From NCBI GenBank assembly GCA_028023455.1, contig JAQFVV010000182.1, positions 1,424,001 through 1,488,000 of the forward strand: a stretch of 64,000 nt of DNA, written 5' to 3'. The DNA comes from Epiperipatus broadwayi. Taxonomy: Eukaryota; Onychophora; Udeonychophora; Euonychophora; Peripatidae. The position numbers and the translations under genes are program-made. Under the pieces are notes generated by a model, which saw nothing but the letters and a program-made list of their open reading frames with translations, was not told the origin of the DNA and searched no databases. This document shows positions 1-12,008 of this stretch, one piece after another. Each line of letters starts with the position of its first letter. Within the stretch, counting starts at the first letter, position 1.

Positions 1-800
1 AATACTGTCTCTGTGCAAAGCTTACCTTTACACTGAAGTTAAATTTGTTACTTTATTATCATATGATTATTAAAAATTTTAAGTTTGTTATAGAAAGTTT
101 GGCACCAAGCAAAACTTAGCATTACACAACTGTCTATGATTAAATTCATCTTTGATATTAAAAGTTATTCCATCTTTATTCTAAGCAATTATATAAGCAG
201 GAGATAATTTATTAAAAAAATAAATTACCAATGCAAGAAAATAGATACATTCTATAAGAAATCTAAATCTAATGTATCAATATAGAACTGTTAAATTGAT
301 CTACATTATGTGCGAACTTACATTTTTATGCTATTGGAGTTTAAAGTTTTAAATATATATATATATTTGATTAGCTGTATAGATCTAAAGCTTGATAAAA
401 ACATTTATTGTGATATCAGTTATAAATAGCAGAAAATAATCTTAAATATAAACTAGCTACGAGAACTTTGACATTTTGGCAAAACAATAGTATAATACCA
501 AAACTAAGCACTATGAGACATAAGATAATTATGATCTCATCTTTATTATAACTATTGTCTAATCAATGTTTATATAGATGGAGATGCATTATTTATTAAG
601 AATTGAAAATAGGTTGAAGGACATATAGTACTTATAATTACTTTCTGCGCTATAAATTGTAATAGTCAGCCTATGAAGTGCTTGTTGGAACCCAAACCTC
701 ACACCAGGTGACACTTCTAAGATTATTCCATAAGTGTATTATGAATTAAGTACTGTATATAATAAACTCCTGCATATTTACATATTTCCTATCTATACAA
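1..800. other. AT-rich stretch without recognised gene
   Basis: No long reading frame or repeat structure is visible. There is a short TA-rich run near 350-365. The sequence looks like ordinary decayed intergenic DNA. Confidence 0.5.
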
Positions 801-819
801 TAGCATAAACAATAAAAAA

Positions 820-2480
820 AATGAGCAGAAGAAATTCAGATGCTTTTAAAGAAAATAGAAAAAAATTATTAGCAAAGAGAAGAAATTCTGATCAGACTCA
901 AAGAAAAGAAATTCTGTTAAGGAAAATTGATGATAATCAAAGGATATTGATTTGAATGGAAGAAATCTATCAGAAAAGAATAATAGACATTAAAATAATG
1001 AATCACTGCATACAAAAATCTATCCAGAATATTACCCAAAAATAGAAGTATATAAAAAAGAGCAAGACAAAAATTAGCAATCAAAAAATGCTAAAAAAAT
1101 GAAGGAAATTTAGCTGAAAAAATAAGAAAATAATCAAAAAATGATTATAAAAATAGAGGAAGATAAGAAAGTGCAAGACAGGAAAATAGTCAATATTATG
1201 GATCAAATGCAGGATATAATTTTAGAGGAAGATGAAAAGATAAATCAAATAGTAGAAAGGATAGATCATTGAAATTTACAAGTGAAGAAAGAAATTATAG
1301 AACAAATGGAGATTCAAGTAGTGAAAATGGAAAAAGGAGTGAAAAAATAGACCAAAAAATTCAACAAGAAACTAACACAGAAATAAAAAAGATAAGGAAT
1401 TACAGTCAAAAAACATATGAAGGAATAATTGATCAACTGGAAAAGATAGAGGTTGAACATAAAAAGTCTAAAAAAATATAAAAACTTCCAAGTTTAAAGG
1501 AATTGGAATTGAAAAATGGAATTCATATACTATTAAATTCCATTGAATGAGGTGAACTGAGATTCAAAACAATTGTTAATGAAGAGGCCAGATTAAACCC
1601 TATACATCATAATGAGGCCCATAATTTAGAGAACCAAATGCCAGACTGGGAAAGTTCCTATCAAACATTTAAATAGCCTAAAAAAGAACTTTAAGCTAAA
1701 CATAATACTAGAAAAAAATGGTAATAGTATGCAACCACTTCCAGAGAGCATCTCAGGAATGGTGGGATTTTTTGTTCACCAAGCCTAGTACTTTTGAAAA
1801 TTATAAAGATGCATTATTGAACTGAAGAATATCAGGAAGGTATAATTCACCAAGTCTCATAGGAAAGATATAAACCTAGAGAGACATAACCCATTTTTTT
1901 CAGACAGCAAGTGATTGGGTTGAGAGTCCTAACTTCACATTCTTTAACTGAATGTCAGATCATTCAGATCATCAGAAGAAATTTTCTCTGAAGTTTGAAC
2001 AAATGCAGACTGGTATTGATTGTATTGAGCTGGTTGCAGAGCTGCTAAAAACACTTGATCTAAGCAGTCAACCAGCAGAATATTTTAGTCACAAAGAAGG
2101 AAATTATAGTCAACAGAGAAAACTCATAAATAATGGGGAAATGAAGAACACATTGGTATATGGGTGTTAACAACACCTACAGATTCTATCCATATTGGAA
2201 GAATAAGAAAAGGCAGAAAAGTACAGGTAGTATTGAAAAAACAAGAATAGTCAGCCCAAGAAAACCAAATTCTCCTGTCAGATCACCAGATGAATTTTTC
2301 TACTCCAGTATAATTTCAGGGATAAGTACAGAAAGAAATAGAGCCAGTAAACAGAAGGGGCATGATCAAGTCCAGCCTGAGAAAATGGACAGAAATTATG
2401 GAGATGATAGAGCGTCCTCTGAGTCACTAAGAATGAGAATACCAACTCCATTTAAAAACTTTCAAAGGTAGAATTAAAGG
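820..2480 (+). pseudogene. Decayed Ty3/Gypsy-like gag
   Basis: The first part (820-1500) reads in broken frames as a lysine- and glutamate-rich coiled coil. Around 1740-1830 the translation contains SQEWWDF followed by KPSTFENYKDALL. This matches the pattern WWDMVKWKPKTIEKYTDALM in the gag region of the Gypsy element at 41986, so both are probably the capsid domain of related Gypsy families. Short open stretches remain at 1269-1481, 1952-2170 and 2160-2471; the last is rich in serine, arginine and proline. Stops and frame changes occur every 100-250 bases, so this is not functional. No LTR, protease or RT was recognised next to it. The similarity to the 42-kb gag is seen in the sequence; the assignment as gag is inference. 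Confidence 0.45.
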
Positions 2481-2484
2481 TGAA

Positions 2485-3820
2485 ACTTAGAGTAGTAATG
2501 AGGATGGCTTACTCATTCATGACTCTAGATCAGTTTTAAGATAAAATGATTTAATAAAATGCTGAATTACTTATGTGTGATTTTTTTTTAATTACTTTTC
2601 AAGACCAAAATTCTGAAAAAAAAAATTTAATATATAAAAGATAAGATTCTATTATATAAAATATCATAATCTTTTGATATTACAAATTTAACTTGATTCT
2701 TGTTATAGCATTGAAAATATTCAATTTAATGAGATATTGTGTCATGTTTATTATACTGCAATGTAATAAGATTCAGCAAATGCAAGCCAACTATTCTGAA
2801 GATGTGACTGATACTGTTTTATTCTCAAGTCTTTCAGTTACTTTTTAGAAGCAGAGGCTGTTAATTATTTATTTACCTTATTCTTTTATATTGTGATTAA
2901 AAGTAATGACAAATCATATGCTGAATAACCACAAGAATATGGCACCTACCTGCCAATGTTGAACGTAGATCACTATATAGTTGTCATATTTGTTTTTTAT
3001 AGCATCGATACTCCACTTACTATTATAGAATATCCTTAGAACTTTTACTCTCTAGTTAATATTTAAAAAATACTCTATTACTAAACTGATTGGCTTTCTG
3101 GTTTGGTTAGGACTGATATTTGCAAAAAAAAAAATCTAGTTCTATTGTGCAGACAAGTGCGTTAATCACCGCATTAAACATGTTTTCAATTCTAATTAAG
3201 GTGTGTAGTAATACTTACATCAAGAGTCAATCATTTATAATGATAATTTTTCTTCAATGTAGACTAATTTATATAACAGTTCAGAGTAAAATTAATACAC
3301 ATATTTTACTTATCCGAATTACATTATCATTAAGCTTCTTCAAGACTCTTGAGATTTTTAAACACGAAAACTTTTTTTTTGTATAAATAATTCATCAATA
3401 GAAATAAATGTCATATGCTCAGTCAATTAAAAAAAATCAATAAATCAAAAAAAAAAAATGAATGAAATCTTTTTACAACAACCAGCTCGCAAAACATTAA
3501 AAAAAATAGTATTATAATAAAATTATTATTTGAACACACACTTTCAAGTTCCAAGTATATAATTTAAATATTCCAAGTATATAAATTATACTTGTATTAA
3601 AATATTATTATTATTTATTACACAAACAATGCATATACGTATAAAAGAGAATAATTCTTAAAAAAAAAAACAGAATTTATGCACGGAGTTATTCATAAGC
3701 TATTATATTAGATAGAAAATAATAATAATGATAATAATAAGTGTAAACAATAAATATCTGAAGAAGAAAAAATCATATAAAGAAAAACTTGAAAATATTG
3801 ATACAAAAAATAAATGACAA
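2485..3820. other. AT-rich stretch without recognised gene
   Basis: No convincing coding similarity. The 88-residue open frame at 3120-3386 is hydrophobic and low in complexity, with no recognisable domain, and is treated as chance. Confidence 0.45.
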
Positions 3821-3821
3821 A

Positions 3822-3864
3822 TTTAGATGATGATGATGATGATGATGATAATAATAATAATAAT
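3822..3864. repeat. (TGA)n/(TAA)n microsatellite
   Basis: About eight TGA/GAT units pass directly into five TAA units. It lies just past the 3' end of the minus-strand LINE tail at 3880-4690, so it may be that element's trinucleotide tail. Confidence 0.75.
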
Positions 3865-3879
3865 TAAAAAAACAGACGT

Positions 3880-4690
3880 TTATAAAAAAATATGACCATT
3901 CAATCTTTAAAGAAAAGAAAAAAAAACTATTCTAGAAATGGGTTTTACAATGATTATACAAACCAATCTGTGATACATGTCAAATATGTCCACAATATAG
4001 AATATATTGGGTTTTTTTTTTTTTTGTTTCCTTGATATTTTACAGATGCTGCCTTTAATTTCTTCAGCAGTAATCTTCTCTTTTTGAAATGCTTCAACAC
4101 TATATTTAATTATAGCTCTCCAATGTATTATATTCTCTGCCATATCTTCCCAATGAAGACTATTGATATTGCACTTCTTTAGATTGTCTTTGAAATAATC
4201 CTTATAATGTAAATAGGATCTACCTCTTCTACAAACACCATGCTCAAGTTCACCATAAAAGATCATTTCAGGAAGTCTTTCCTTGTTCATTCATTTTACA
4301 TGTTCAATCCAATGAATATATGATTTCATAAATGGACTCTATAGTTTCACATCTAGCAAGCTGAAGAACATATTGGCTGTTTTTATGATATTATTGTATT
4401 TTTCAAATTTTTATAGAGCACCCTTAAATGAAACGTTTCTAATGCCTTTATATGGCACTGATTCTTTCTACATATTAAATAGATAAAATAGCAATTTTTT
4501 ACAGCGAACTTAGTTGTAGTAATTATTTCCCTGTGATAAAATACTCTTATCTTTTAATGCAGCAGCACATAGGAGCTTGTCTTCAGATCAACATTTAAAT
4601 CAACTTTTTTACTTATAAAACTACTAAGATATTTAAACTGCTAGATTATAATAGTTATTGGAAAGAATTACGATCATATTTTTTGGTGTG
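3880..4690 (-). pseudogene. LINE (non-LTR retrotransposon) RT C-terminal tail
   Basis: A minus-strand open frame of 127 residues (3907-4290) contains RLPEMIFYGELEHG, then RGRSYLHYKDYFKDNLKKCNI and a WEDMAENIIHWR motif. This arrangement (YGEL, RGR, YKD, LKKCNI, WEDMA, WR) is the C-terminal tail of a widespread animal LINE family. Upstream on the minus strand (4290-4690) lie decayed parts of the RT thumb region. The same family recurs in this window at 28965-32470 (minus) and 38566-51985 (plus), and the nucleotide sequence around 4500-4560 aligns with those copies. The element is 5' truncated and carries stops. Clade assignment is uncertain; I call it only LINE. Confidence 0.7.
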
Positions 4691-4694
4691 GGAG

Positions 4695-5800
4695 AACAGA
4701 TCATTATTATTCTAAAGCATTATTGAAGTATTCTAAAATTATATAACATTCATAAAACACAAACAAATAATATGTACAAGAAAAAAAGTATTTATTTTTC
4801 ATAATCATAACTCCACGTCAAATTGCTTATAAAAGAAAAACATTTGTTTTTAAAACGTTTGCTTTTGTTTTATAAAATTTATTTTAATGCATTCTACATA
4901 TCTATATACAAATATCATAATTTCCTAATTAACTGGGATGAAATTATGTCAAATATTTTTAAAAATTGGATACGTAGGTTTATTTATTCCACTGTTATAG
5001 TGATTTATCAATCTTTTTTTATTTTTGTGAAAAAATATTAAAATGTTTTTTTGTAATTTTCTATCTAAAGCAGTTAATGATTTCTCAACACAATTTAGAG
5101 ATATCTATATTTCTCTTCTCCCATTCTATCTCTCCCCCTCTCATAATTGGGTTTCTCATTGCAGCTAATATTGTCAGGAAAACTGCAACATTTCTAATAT
5201 GCTGACTTAGCCTTCAAGTTATTTAACATTATTTTTTATTTGTCATGGCTTTTCCTTGAATAATAAATATGAAGTTCACTGTTTCAACATACTTACAGCC
5301 ATTCTTTTTGTTATTTTTTTAATAAAAAATGTATTGAGCTGAATTCCACCTCCAAAAGTACGAAGAGTAGTATTATCTTGGAGCAATATAAATCTCAATA
5401 AATTAAATAATTAATAAAGGTATATTTACTTTTTCTAAATGTTATTAAAGCACTTAAAAAAAAAAAAAAAACACTATCTATAAGTTTCACGAATAGAAAT
5501 ACCATATAGAAGTTATCTTCAAATCAATAAAACTTTTTATTACTTTTGGAACTAAAATTAAAAAAACTTTTTAATTCCCAAAATTTTAAATCTTGAATTT
5601 TCAATGATATATAAATTCAGCTTTCAATATTGGTATTAAACAGTAGATTTCATAAGTAATAAAGATAAGAAAAGATAGTTATATCATTCTGCAAATTATC
5701 TCAAACATATAGTTGTACATTTTAGAGCAATTAACAAATGCGTAGTAGTTAAGATTATCATCTTTAACACCATAATCTAATAAGTAAACTGTGGATCTGC
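4695..5800. other. AT-rich stretch without recognised gene
   Basis: Mostly A/T runs. The 72-residue frame at 4823-5041 is low in complexity and unsupported. A polypyrimidine stretch near 5100-5165 resembles a splice acceptor but no exon follows. Confidence 0.45.
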
Positions 5801-5803
5801 TAT

Positions 5804-6076
5804 CTATATAAATATTATAATTTTCTTACCAGTGATAACTGCCTCGTTATATTGCCAATCTATTTTTTTATTTATGGTGTAACAGTTAGTAATCATTTGA
5901 CCAATCCAGTTGAGCCCTTTATCCTTTACATATGAATAGCTAGACATTCCTTTGCTAACCCCAACTCTATTTGAAATATATGTGTGTAAGAGTATTGTGT
6001 TAAAATCTAGATGGTTTTCTGTAGATTTGGATACACTAAGGTCATAAAAGATATTTTTAAAATTTACATGCTTCAC
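5804..6076 (-). CDS. Unrecognised 90-residue open frame, possible exon or TE relic
   Basis: On the minus strand this frame has an ordinary amino-acid composition, unlike most frames here, with segments such as DFNTILLHTYISNRVGVS and GLNWIGQMITN. The GGT codon near its end is followed by AAGAAA, giving a GGTAAGA string that could be a splice donor. No convincing acceptor is visible upstream and no domain is recognised. It could be a relic of a mobile element or a chance frame. No function is proposed. Confidence 0.2.
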   Translation of the reverse strand: MKHVNFKNIFYDLSVSKSTENHLDFNTILLHTYISNRVGVSKGMSSYSYVKDKGLNWIGQMITNCYTINKKIDWQYNEAVITGKKIIIFI

Positions 6077-6651
6077 TTTTCTTTATAGATTTAACAATTA
6101 GTTTATATATGGATAGTACATTCATGGCATTGTTGGCTCAGAGCATTGATAATAATAAGCATTGATATCATGATTCCAGCATTTTTATGTTTATTATTGA
6201 TCACTTACTGATGCAAGTGTAGATGAAATTTCAGTAAATGTTTCTATATTATGCCACAAGTCTGGAATTAGTTATATGATCACTATTTGGTTTTGGTGAT
6301 AATGATTTCCATCCTTATACACCTCCATATATGCAGGGTCACAATATACATAGGCCATTAGTAATGTAGAAACCTGTTGGTGTCTGACAACTACTAAAGA
6401 TTAAATATGAAAGTCTTGGAAAATGTAAATCAAGGATGATGGTAGTTTATGAATAGTCTAATATAAGTATTATATCATAGCATCATATCGAGGCCAAAAT
6501 TTGTTTTTCTGATGTTGATGCATAGTTCTTCTGAAAAACAGATATAATACAACTTTATTAGACTACAAAGTCATTGTTATGTATGATATTATAGAATAAA
6601 AACATAGAAAACATATATATATATTAAAATAATCACATATATAAAGATATA

Positions 6652-6775
6652 GTGGATTAATGCATGCATCTGCTATATCTGTGACCTGGGTTTGAATTAG
6701 CTTAGACAGCTCTCAAGCAAGCTTAAGATTGACTTCATATAGATAACTTATCTACTTTCATTCAATTATCATCAG
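6652..6775 (+). mobile_element. tRNA-derived SINE-like insertion
   Basis: The unit starts GTGGATTAATGCATGC, which is box A-like, and carries CTGGGTTTGAATTAG about 45 bases later, close to the box B consensus GGTTCRANTCC. The 10-bp string TAAAGATATA is present immediately before (6642-6651) and after (6776-6785), consistent with a target-site duplication. The duplicated string is AT-rich and could recur by chance, so the boundaries are tentative. Confidence 0.45.
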
Positions 6776-6789
6776 TAAAGATATAATTA

Positions 6790-9470
6790 ATTTTGACTAA
6801 AAGAAAAATGATAAAACTCTTATCAATTGTCAGTTGGACAGTTTCGTTATTAGTGTCTTCTCTGCCAGTGATTCTCTATGGAAAGTTACAGATGAGACCT
6901 TCTGACCTGCAGTAATCTATTTAATATTATTTATATATAAATGTTAAATGCAAGCTTAGTTAAGACTCTAGTAAAACAAATACAAGATTACCTCTAAGAT
7001 ACTGTTTATCAAAAAATCTAATAATAATAAAGATAAGATTAATTCAACATCTGTATTTCACTAGTTTAGGTCATCTATCTAGAGTGGAGTTATAAAGTTA
7101 ATTATTGCTCTTAATGCAGGTGCTGAATATTAATTAAGATTCATAGTTTGCTTTGTTTAGTGTATACTATGGATTGCTAATAGGTTAATATAATTTCTGA
7201 ATAATTATACAAGCAAGTTAGTTTGATTTCTAAAAATCAGAATGTTTAAGTATCCAATATTAGTTTGAATAATAATGGTGACTGACTTCTAAATATATAG
7301 ATGAATCCGATGATCCTTAGTAATGAAGGTCAGTTGCCAAAATCTAATCTTAGAATTTGGTTGATTACTCAAACTGACAATAACCTGCCATTAACACTGT
7401 AAGTTATTTGTCATATGGATTATTCTTGCTGACATTATTATCTGTGCATTCAATTTAATCTGGAATATTATTTTTTCTCTAATTGTTTTTGTTGACTCTC
7501 TAAGTAGATGCAAACTTAAAGTATTGGAATGTAATAAGTAAAATAAATATGAGTCAAAGAAAGATTTCATATATAGTTTTGAAGAACAATTTTCTATATC
7601 ATTTATAAACTATTTAGAAAAATAGCAAGTAAACTTTTTAATTATATTTGAAAGTTTCAGATTTTATTTTTATTTTTTTGCCTAAGTAGATATTTTTAAC
7701 CAAAAAAAAAAAAAAAAACTATCGTAAAAGTGTTTTTTATATATGTTTAAATTGATTTTTATAGTTTACAATCTAGGCTATAAATACTATTAAGTTGCAC
7801 TCTATAGCAACAAAAATATTTTTAAGTCTTTTTGTCTCTCTTTATATACGTGAGTATACGTAAATGTTGATGTAAAAAGATATCCAAGCTATGAGTTAGT
7901 CTTAAAAAAATTATATTAAAAACTAACATAGAAAACCACTTAAGTTTTACCGTAAAAATATATCCTTTTCTTTAAGCTATCTTTTTTACAAAAAAAAACA
8001 TCTTGATACTATATAAAGCTTGACGCATTTAATATTTCATAAATATATACACGCATACATATATTTGATATATGATAAGTTTTAATGTCCAAAGGCCGAA
8101 AAAATAATTGGTCACATAATACTAAAGTTAGTGTACTAATATAAGCACGTGATCTGTCCTTGTTTTCTATCCTATTAACACTATTTTTTGTAGTATTTCA
8201 GTTTTAGAGCAATAACAAAATTTAACAAGCGTTAATTCATTAAGATGCAAACATTTACATATATTAAAATCATCTATTAATATCTTTTTTCCTTATTCTC
8301 ATTTTTTTTTAATGGTCTTGAATTTTTCTTCAATATTTTTCAATTCTTTATTTTTTCGTATTACATCTGTGGAGGAGTTTGGAGTGAGAATAAATGAAAC
8401 TAAAACTGAATTAGATAGAAGAATAGAGCGGTAGTTGAACAAAAAGCTACAAAGCAAGTGAAAGTTACTAAATATTTAGTAAATTGGTTAATTTGAAATA
8501 AAAATAGCAATGAAGAAATGGGAGTAAAATTGGTATAATTTTTAAAGTTAAAATTGAAAAGACTTGTTAAATGTTTGTGTTAAATGGCTTGATTTAAAAT
8601 ATTGCTTTCAGTAGACAGAAGCAATTTTAAAAAATGAGAAAAAAAACAGAAGATAAAGATTCAAAGAAATAAGAAAAAAATAAACTGAAAATTCCATTAG
8701 ATATGTAAACGTGTTAAACAGATTAAGCAACAAAGATAACTTGCTAAGAAAATTAGAAAGCAGTGAATTAAAATGAATATGTATTAGAGAATTATGAAAC
8801 ATATAATAAAAGAGACTGAAAAAAATATGGAGGAATATAAAACAAAGAAAAAGGCTTTAGATCTTTAAAAAATAATATGAACTATGCACTTTTAAAAATT
8901 ACAAGTAATATCATAAATGTTTGGAGGAAGTAATCTGGGATGATGTGTGAAATCTATCTTTTATCAGATGTGATTTAACATAATACCTTGGGATATATAG
9001 TGAAAGATAAAATAAAGTTTAGTTGACACAAATTCATATTTATGAAGCTATAAAATATTTATAATAATAACATACAGCATAATTCAGTTGATCAAGAAAG
9101 AAAATTATTTTTATTACTGAAATTCTTTTATCTCACCTCAAAGGATCCCGCTTAGAAATTTTTTAAATTCCATATGAGAGCTTTTAGATCCAATTTTTGT
9201 TCTTATGAGTTTGGCTAAATGACTTGAATAAATTAAGTAGGCAACTCAAAATAAGATTTACTATTTTAATTATTAGCAAATAAATTTACAAATGTTTGTA
9301 TAAAATACATTTTCAAATAATACAATTATATATATAGAATTTAAGCCATTGATCTAGTCGGCTAGTCTATTTAAATTTTAGTCTTTAAACACTGGAATGA
9401 CTAAATGGGAAATTGCAGATTTCTTTGCAAAAATGGCAGTATATTCTAGTGGTACTATTACTATGAGGAA
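6790..9470. other. Long AT-rich stretch without recognised gene
   Basis: No element was identified. 8360-8990 is A-rich on the plus strand and reads in broken frames as a lysine/glutamate-rich, coiled-coil-like sequence, which may be a very old gag or similar relic. The 64-residue minus frame at 8608-8802 is its complement. Homopolymer runs occur near 7700 and 7990. Confidence 0.4.
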
Positions 9471-9474
9471 GTTT

Positions 9475-9525
9475 ATAAATTCACTGTGTATTCTAAACTT
9501 CATAGTATTAGTTTTTATTGACAGG
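9475..9525 (+). repeat. Isolated extra copy of the 9.8-kb element terminus
   Basis: A ~50-bp sequence beginning ATAAATTCACTGTGTATTC and ending TTTATTGACAGG repeats, with several changes, the left terminus of the element at 9819-10712 in the same orientation. It may be the end of a second, older copy or a partial tandem duplication. Confidence 0.6.
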
Positions 9526-9818
9526 TTTTTGTTTTTTGGTGAATTTTTATGTTCCTTTTCAATTTCTTATTGGGTTTAGAAAAGAGGAGTGGAGGAGTGG
9601 GAGAAAGATCAGCGGAAACAAAAAATATATACCTTTTATTGATTTACAAAATGTAGATAAATTTCAAATAACCATTTTCTTATTTATAACAAAACTATTG
9701 GTTTAGAAATTTCGATTCTTCTTCTTTTGTCTTCAGAATTTTTTTTCTTCTTTCAAAAGTGAGAGGGGTTGAGAATTAAAGCCTGGACTTGGGATTTATA
9801 CTAGTAATACTAAAATGT

Positions 9819-10712
9819 ATAAATTCACTGTGTAATCTAAAATCTCTTAGTATTAGATTTTATTGACAGGTTGTTGTTTTTTTAGTCATATTTTATTTTT
9901 ATAAATTCAATGTGAATTTTTTCAAAAAGTAAAAAAAAAAAAAAACATTTTACCACCACATCAATTTAAAAATAAACTTTGCATTGATCATATTGTTGAT
10001 TTAAAATAATTTTATTTGAAAAGGTGTTCATTTAAATTGTATTATTTGTTAGTTTTTAATTTAAAAAAAAAAGTAAAAATCCCAATCAATAAAAAGTTTT
10101 ACTTTAAGCTTTGGGGGGGTAATTTGTTGATGTTTCAAAACCCACCAGTTCATTTTTATTAGAAGTGTTTGATTGGATTTGTATTAAATGTAGCAGCACC
10201 AAAATTCACTAAGCAATTCATCCCAATTTCCTCCCCCCCCCCCATATTTTTTAAAAAGCCAATAAGAAAAGAACATTTTTTTAATTTTTAAAACCAAAAT
10301 AATAAAACTTCCAAAACAAATCTGTCAATTACAAATCAAAAGATGTTATTTGAATTAGGTAATACTAGAGATGTAATTCACCCCCCACCCCCCATTTTTT
10401 TCTCATTTTTTTAAGAAGCCAACAAGAAAAAATAAATTTACAAATTTTTAATGACAAATAATAAAAATTCCAAAATAAGTCTGTCAATTACAAATCAAAA
10501 GAAGTTGTTTGAAATTCTAAATCAATCAATTTTTAAAATTCAATAATATGTATATTATGACAATGAGAAATCCAAAGAAACCTTGAAAACTTAAAATTGA
10601 TCTTTTTTAGAAATTGAAAAAACAAATAATACTAAAAGTTTGCCCAAAGAAGAAAAAAGATCTCTTAATAAAAACTAATACTAAGAGGTTTTAGATTGTA
10701 CAATGAATTTAT
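9819..10712. mobile_element. ~0.9-kb non-autonomous element with ~48-bp terminal inverted repeats
   Basis: The left terminus (9819-9867) reads ATAAATTCACTGTGTAATC and continues through CTCTTAGTATTAG to TTTATTGAC. The right terminus (10663-10712) is its reverse complement with few differences (ATAAATTCATTGTACAATC, CTCTTAGTATTAG, TTTTATT). Between them are poly-A/T runs, a G7 run and two C-rich tracts, but no reading frame. This suggests a MITE-like DNA transposon. I cannot assign a superfamily because no clear target duplication was found and the true ends may lie a few bases out. Confidence 0.6.
10203..10535. repeat. Two diverged tandem units, period ~159 bp, with C-rich starts
   Basis: Both units start with a C-rich tract (near 10230 and 10381), then a T run, then AAGCCAAYAAGAAAA. 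Both contain GTCAATTACAAATCAAAAGA (from about 10323 and 10482). They lie inside the inverted-repeat element at 9819-10712. Confidence 0.75.
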
Positions 10713-10719
10713 AACTTAT

Positions 10720-12000
10720 GATAAATCACTATTTTTCTAAGGAAATCTTCAAATGATTGATTGATCCCAGTATTCTTTCATGACATAAAAGTAGTGTTTA
10801 AACTGTAAATAAAAGATAAAAATGAAGATAAACAACTAGATTTGTACTGAATATAAAAACATATAGCACATAAAATGATAATCAAGATCAAAAATGACCT
10901 GCAGAAAGTCCCTAGAGTCTATGGATTTACTCTTCAGACTAGGTGTTATGCAGATTGGATGTTAATGATCAATTTTCAGAATCAAATTTTACTTTAAAAA
11001 TTTTATTCTCTTTTTTTATATTAGCTTACTTAATTAAAATATTTTTTTTTACTTTTGGAATAATTATTGCATTATTCAATTTAATTATCGGTTTATAATT
11101 AATCTTTGTTCTAGAGAGAGGATTATCTTTTTTCTCTTAATTAACCTAATGATTATAATCTTTATCCAAAATCTATTTTTAGTAAATTGAGAATATAACT
11201 TTCTTTCCATTATTAATTTGTCTATGTTTGAGTCTTAATAAAAATAACTTTTTAGTTATTCTTCAAAATGAATTAAAACTCACCCTTTTTTTTCTTTTCT
11301 TGATCCAATTTGCACTGAATCTTCTCATTGCTTCCTTTCTAATGCTGATTGGCTCATAATCCCATCCATCAGATAAGGTGATTACTTCTTTTATTGCTCA
11401 CCTGCTGGATACAAAAATTTAAACTATTATATATATAACTTAATTAATGAGTTATAGTTAACTTACAGTTTATTATCATGGAGGAAATCTAATTCTTGAC
11501 TTCCTTTATTTGTTCAATATACCATTATAATACTGCCTTCTGCTCTTGTTGATTTAACTGTTTTTACTTTTTTTATAATTAAAATTTAATCTTTTTTTTC
11601 TAATCTTACAATGTTATAATTAAATTCTATTTCATTATTTTAAAAGGTTCAGTCTTTTAAAACTCTTTGATTCTTTTATAACTTAATATTTATTTTCATT
11701 TGTAGTTTATAACTTTATATGTGAATTTAACATACACATACATATCATTACTTTCTCCAAGTTCAGAGATTATCTTTTTAATCTTTGAACTCAGTATTTC
11801 TGAACTCTGTAAGTAGTCACTAAAATACCTGGCATTTTTATCTTTCTTTTAGCACACTGGTGAAATCAACCTCACTAGGTGCCTTCTCTGTAGATGTACT
11901 TGTTTGTAGCTCATTTACATGGGTTGTTTTCTATTTTTGATATTCATTGTGTACATCATCAGCTTTCGTTGTGACTAGTTCAAGTATTAAATCCCAGTTT
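10720..12000. other. AT-rich stretch, possibly including the 3' end of the 12-kb Gypsy relic
   Basis: No reading frame. Downstream (in the minus direction) of the integrase relic, 11280-11400 and 11860-12000 are somewhat less AT-rich and could be remains of the 3' untranslated region or LTR. No matching second LTR is present, so this is speculative. Confidence 0.35.
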
Positions 12001-12008
12001 TCATCTTT

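Noticed and set aside
3120-3386. 88-residue hydrophobic open frame
   Set aside because: Low complexity, no domain and no neighbouring support; it fits chance in AT-rich DNA.
8608-8802. 64-residue minus-strand membrane-like frame
   Set aside because: It is the complement of an A-rich stretch; Leu/Phe/Ser-rich frames like this are expected by chance.
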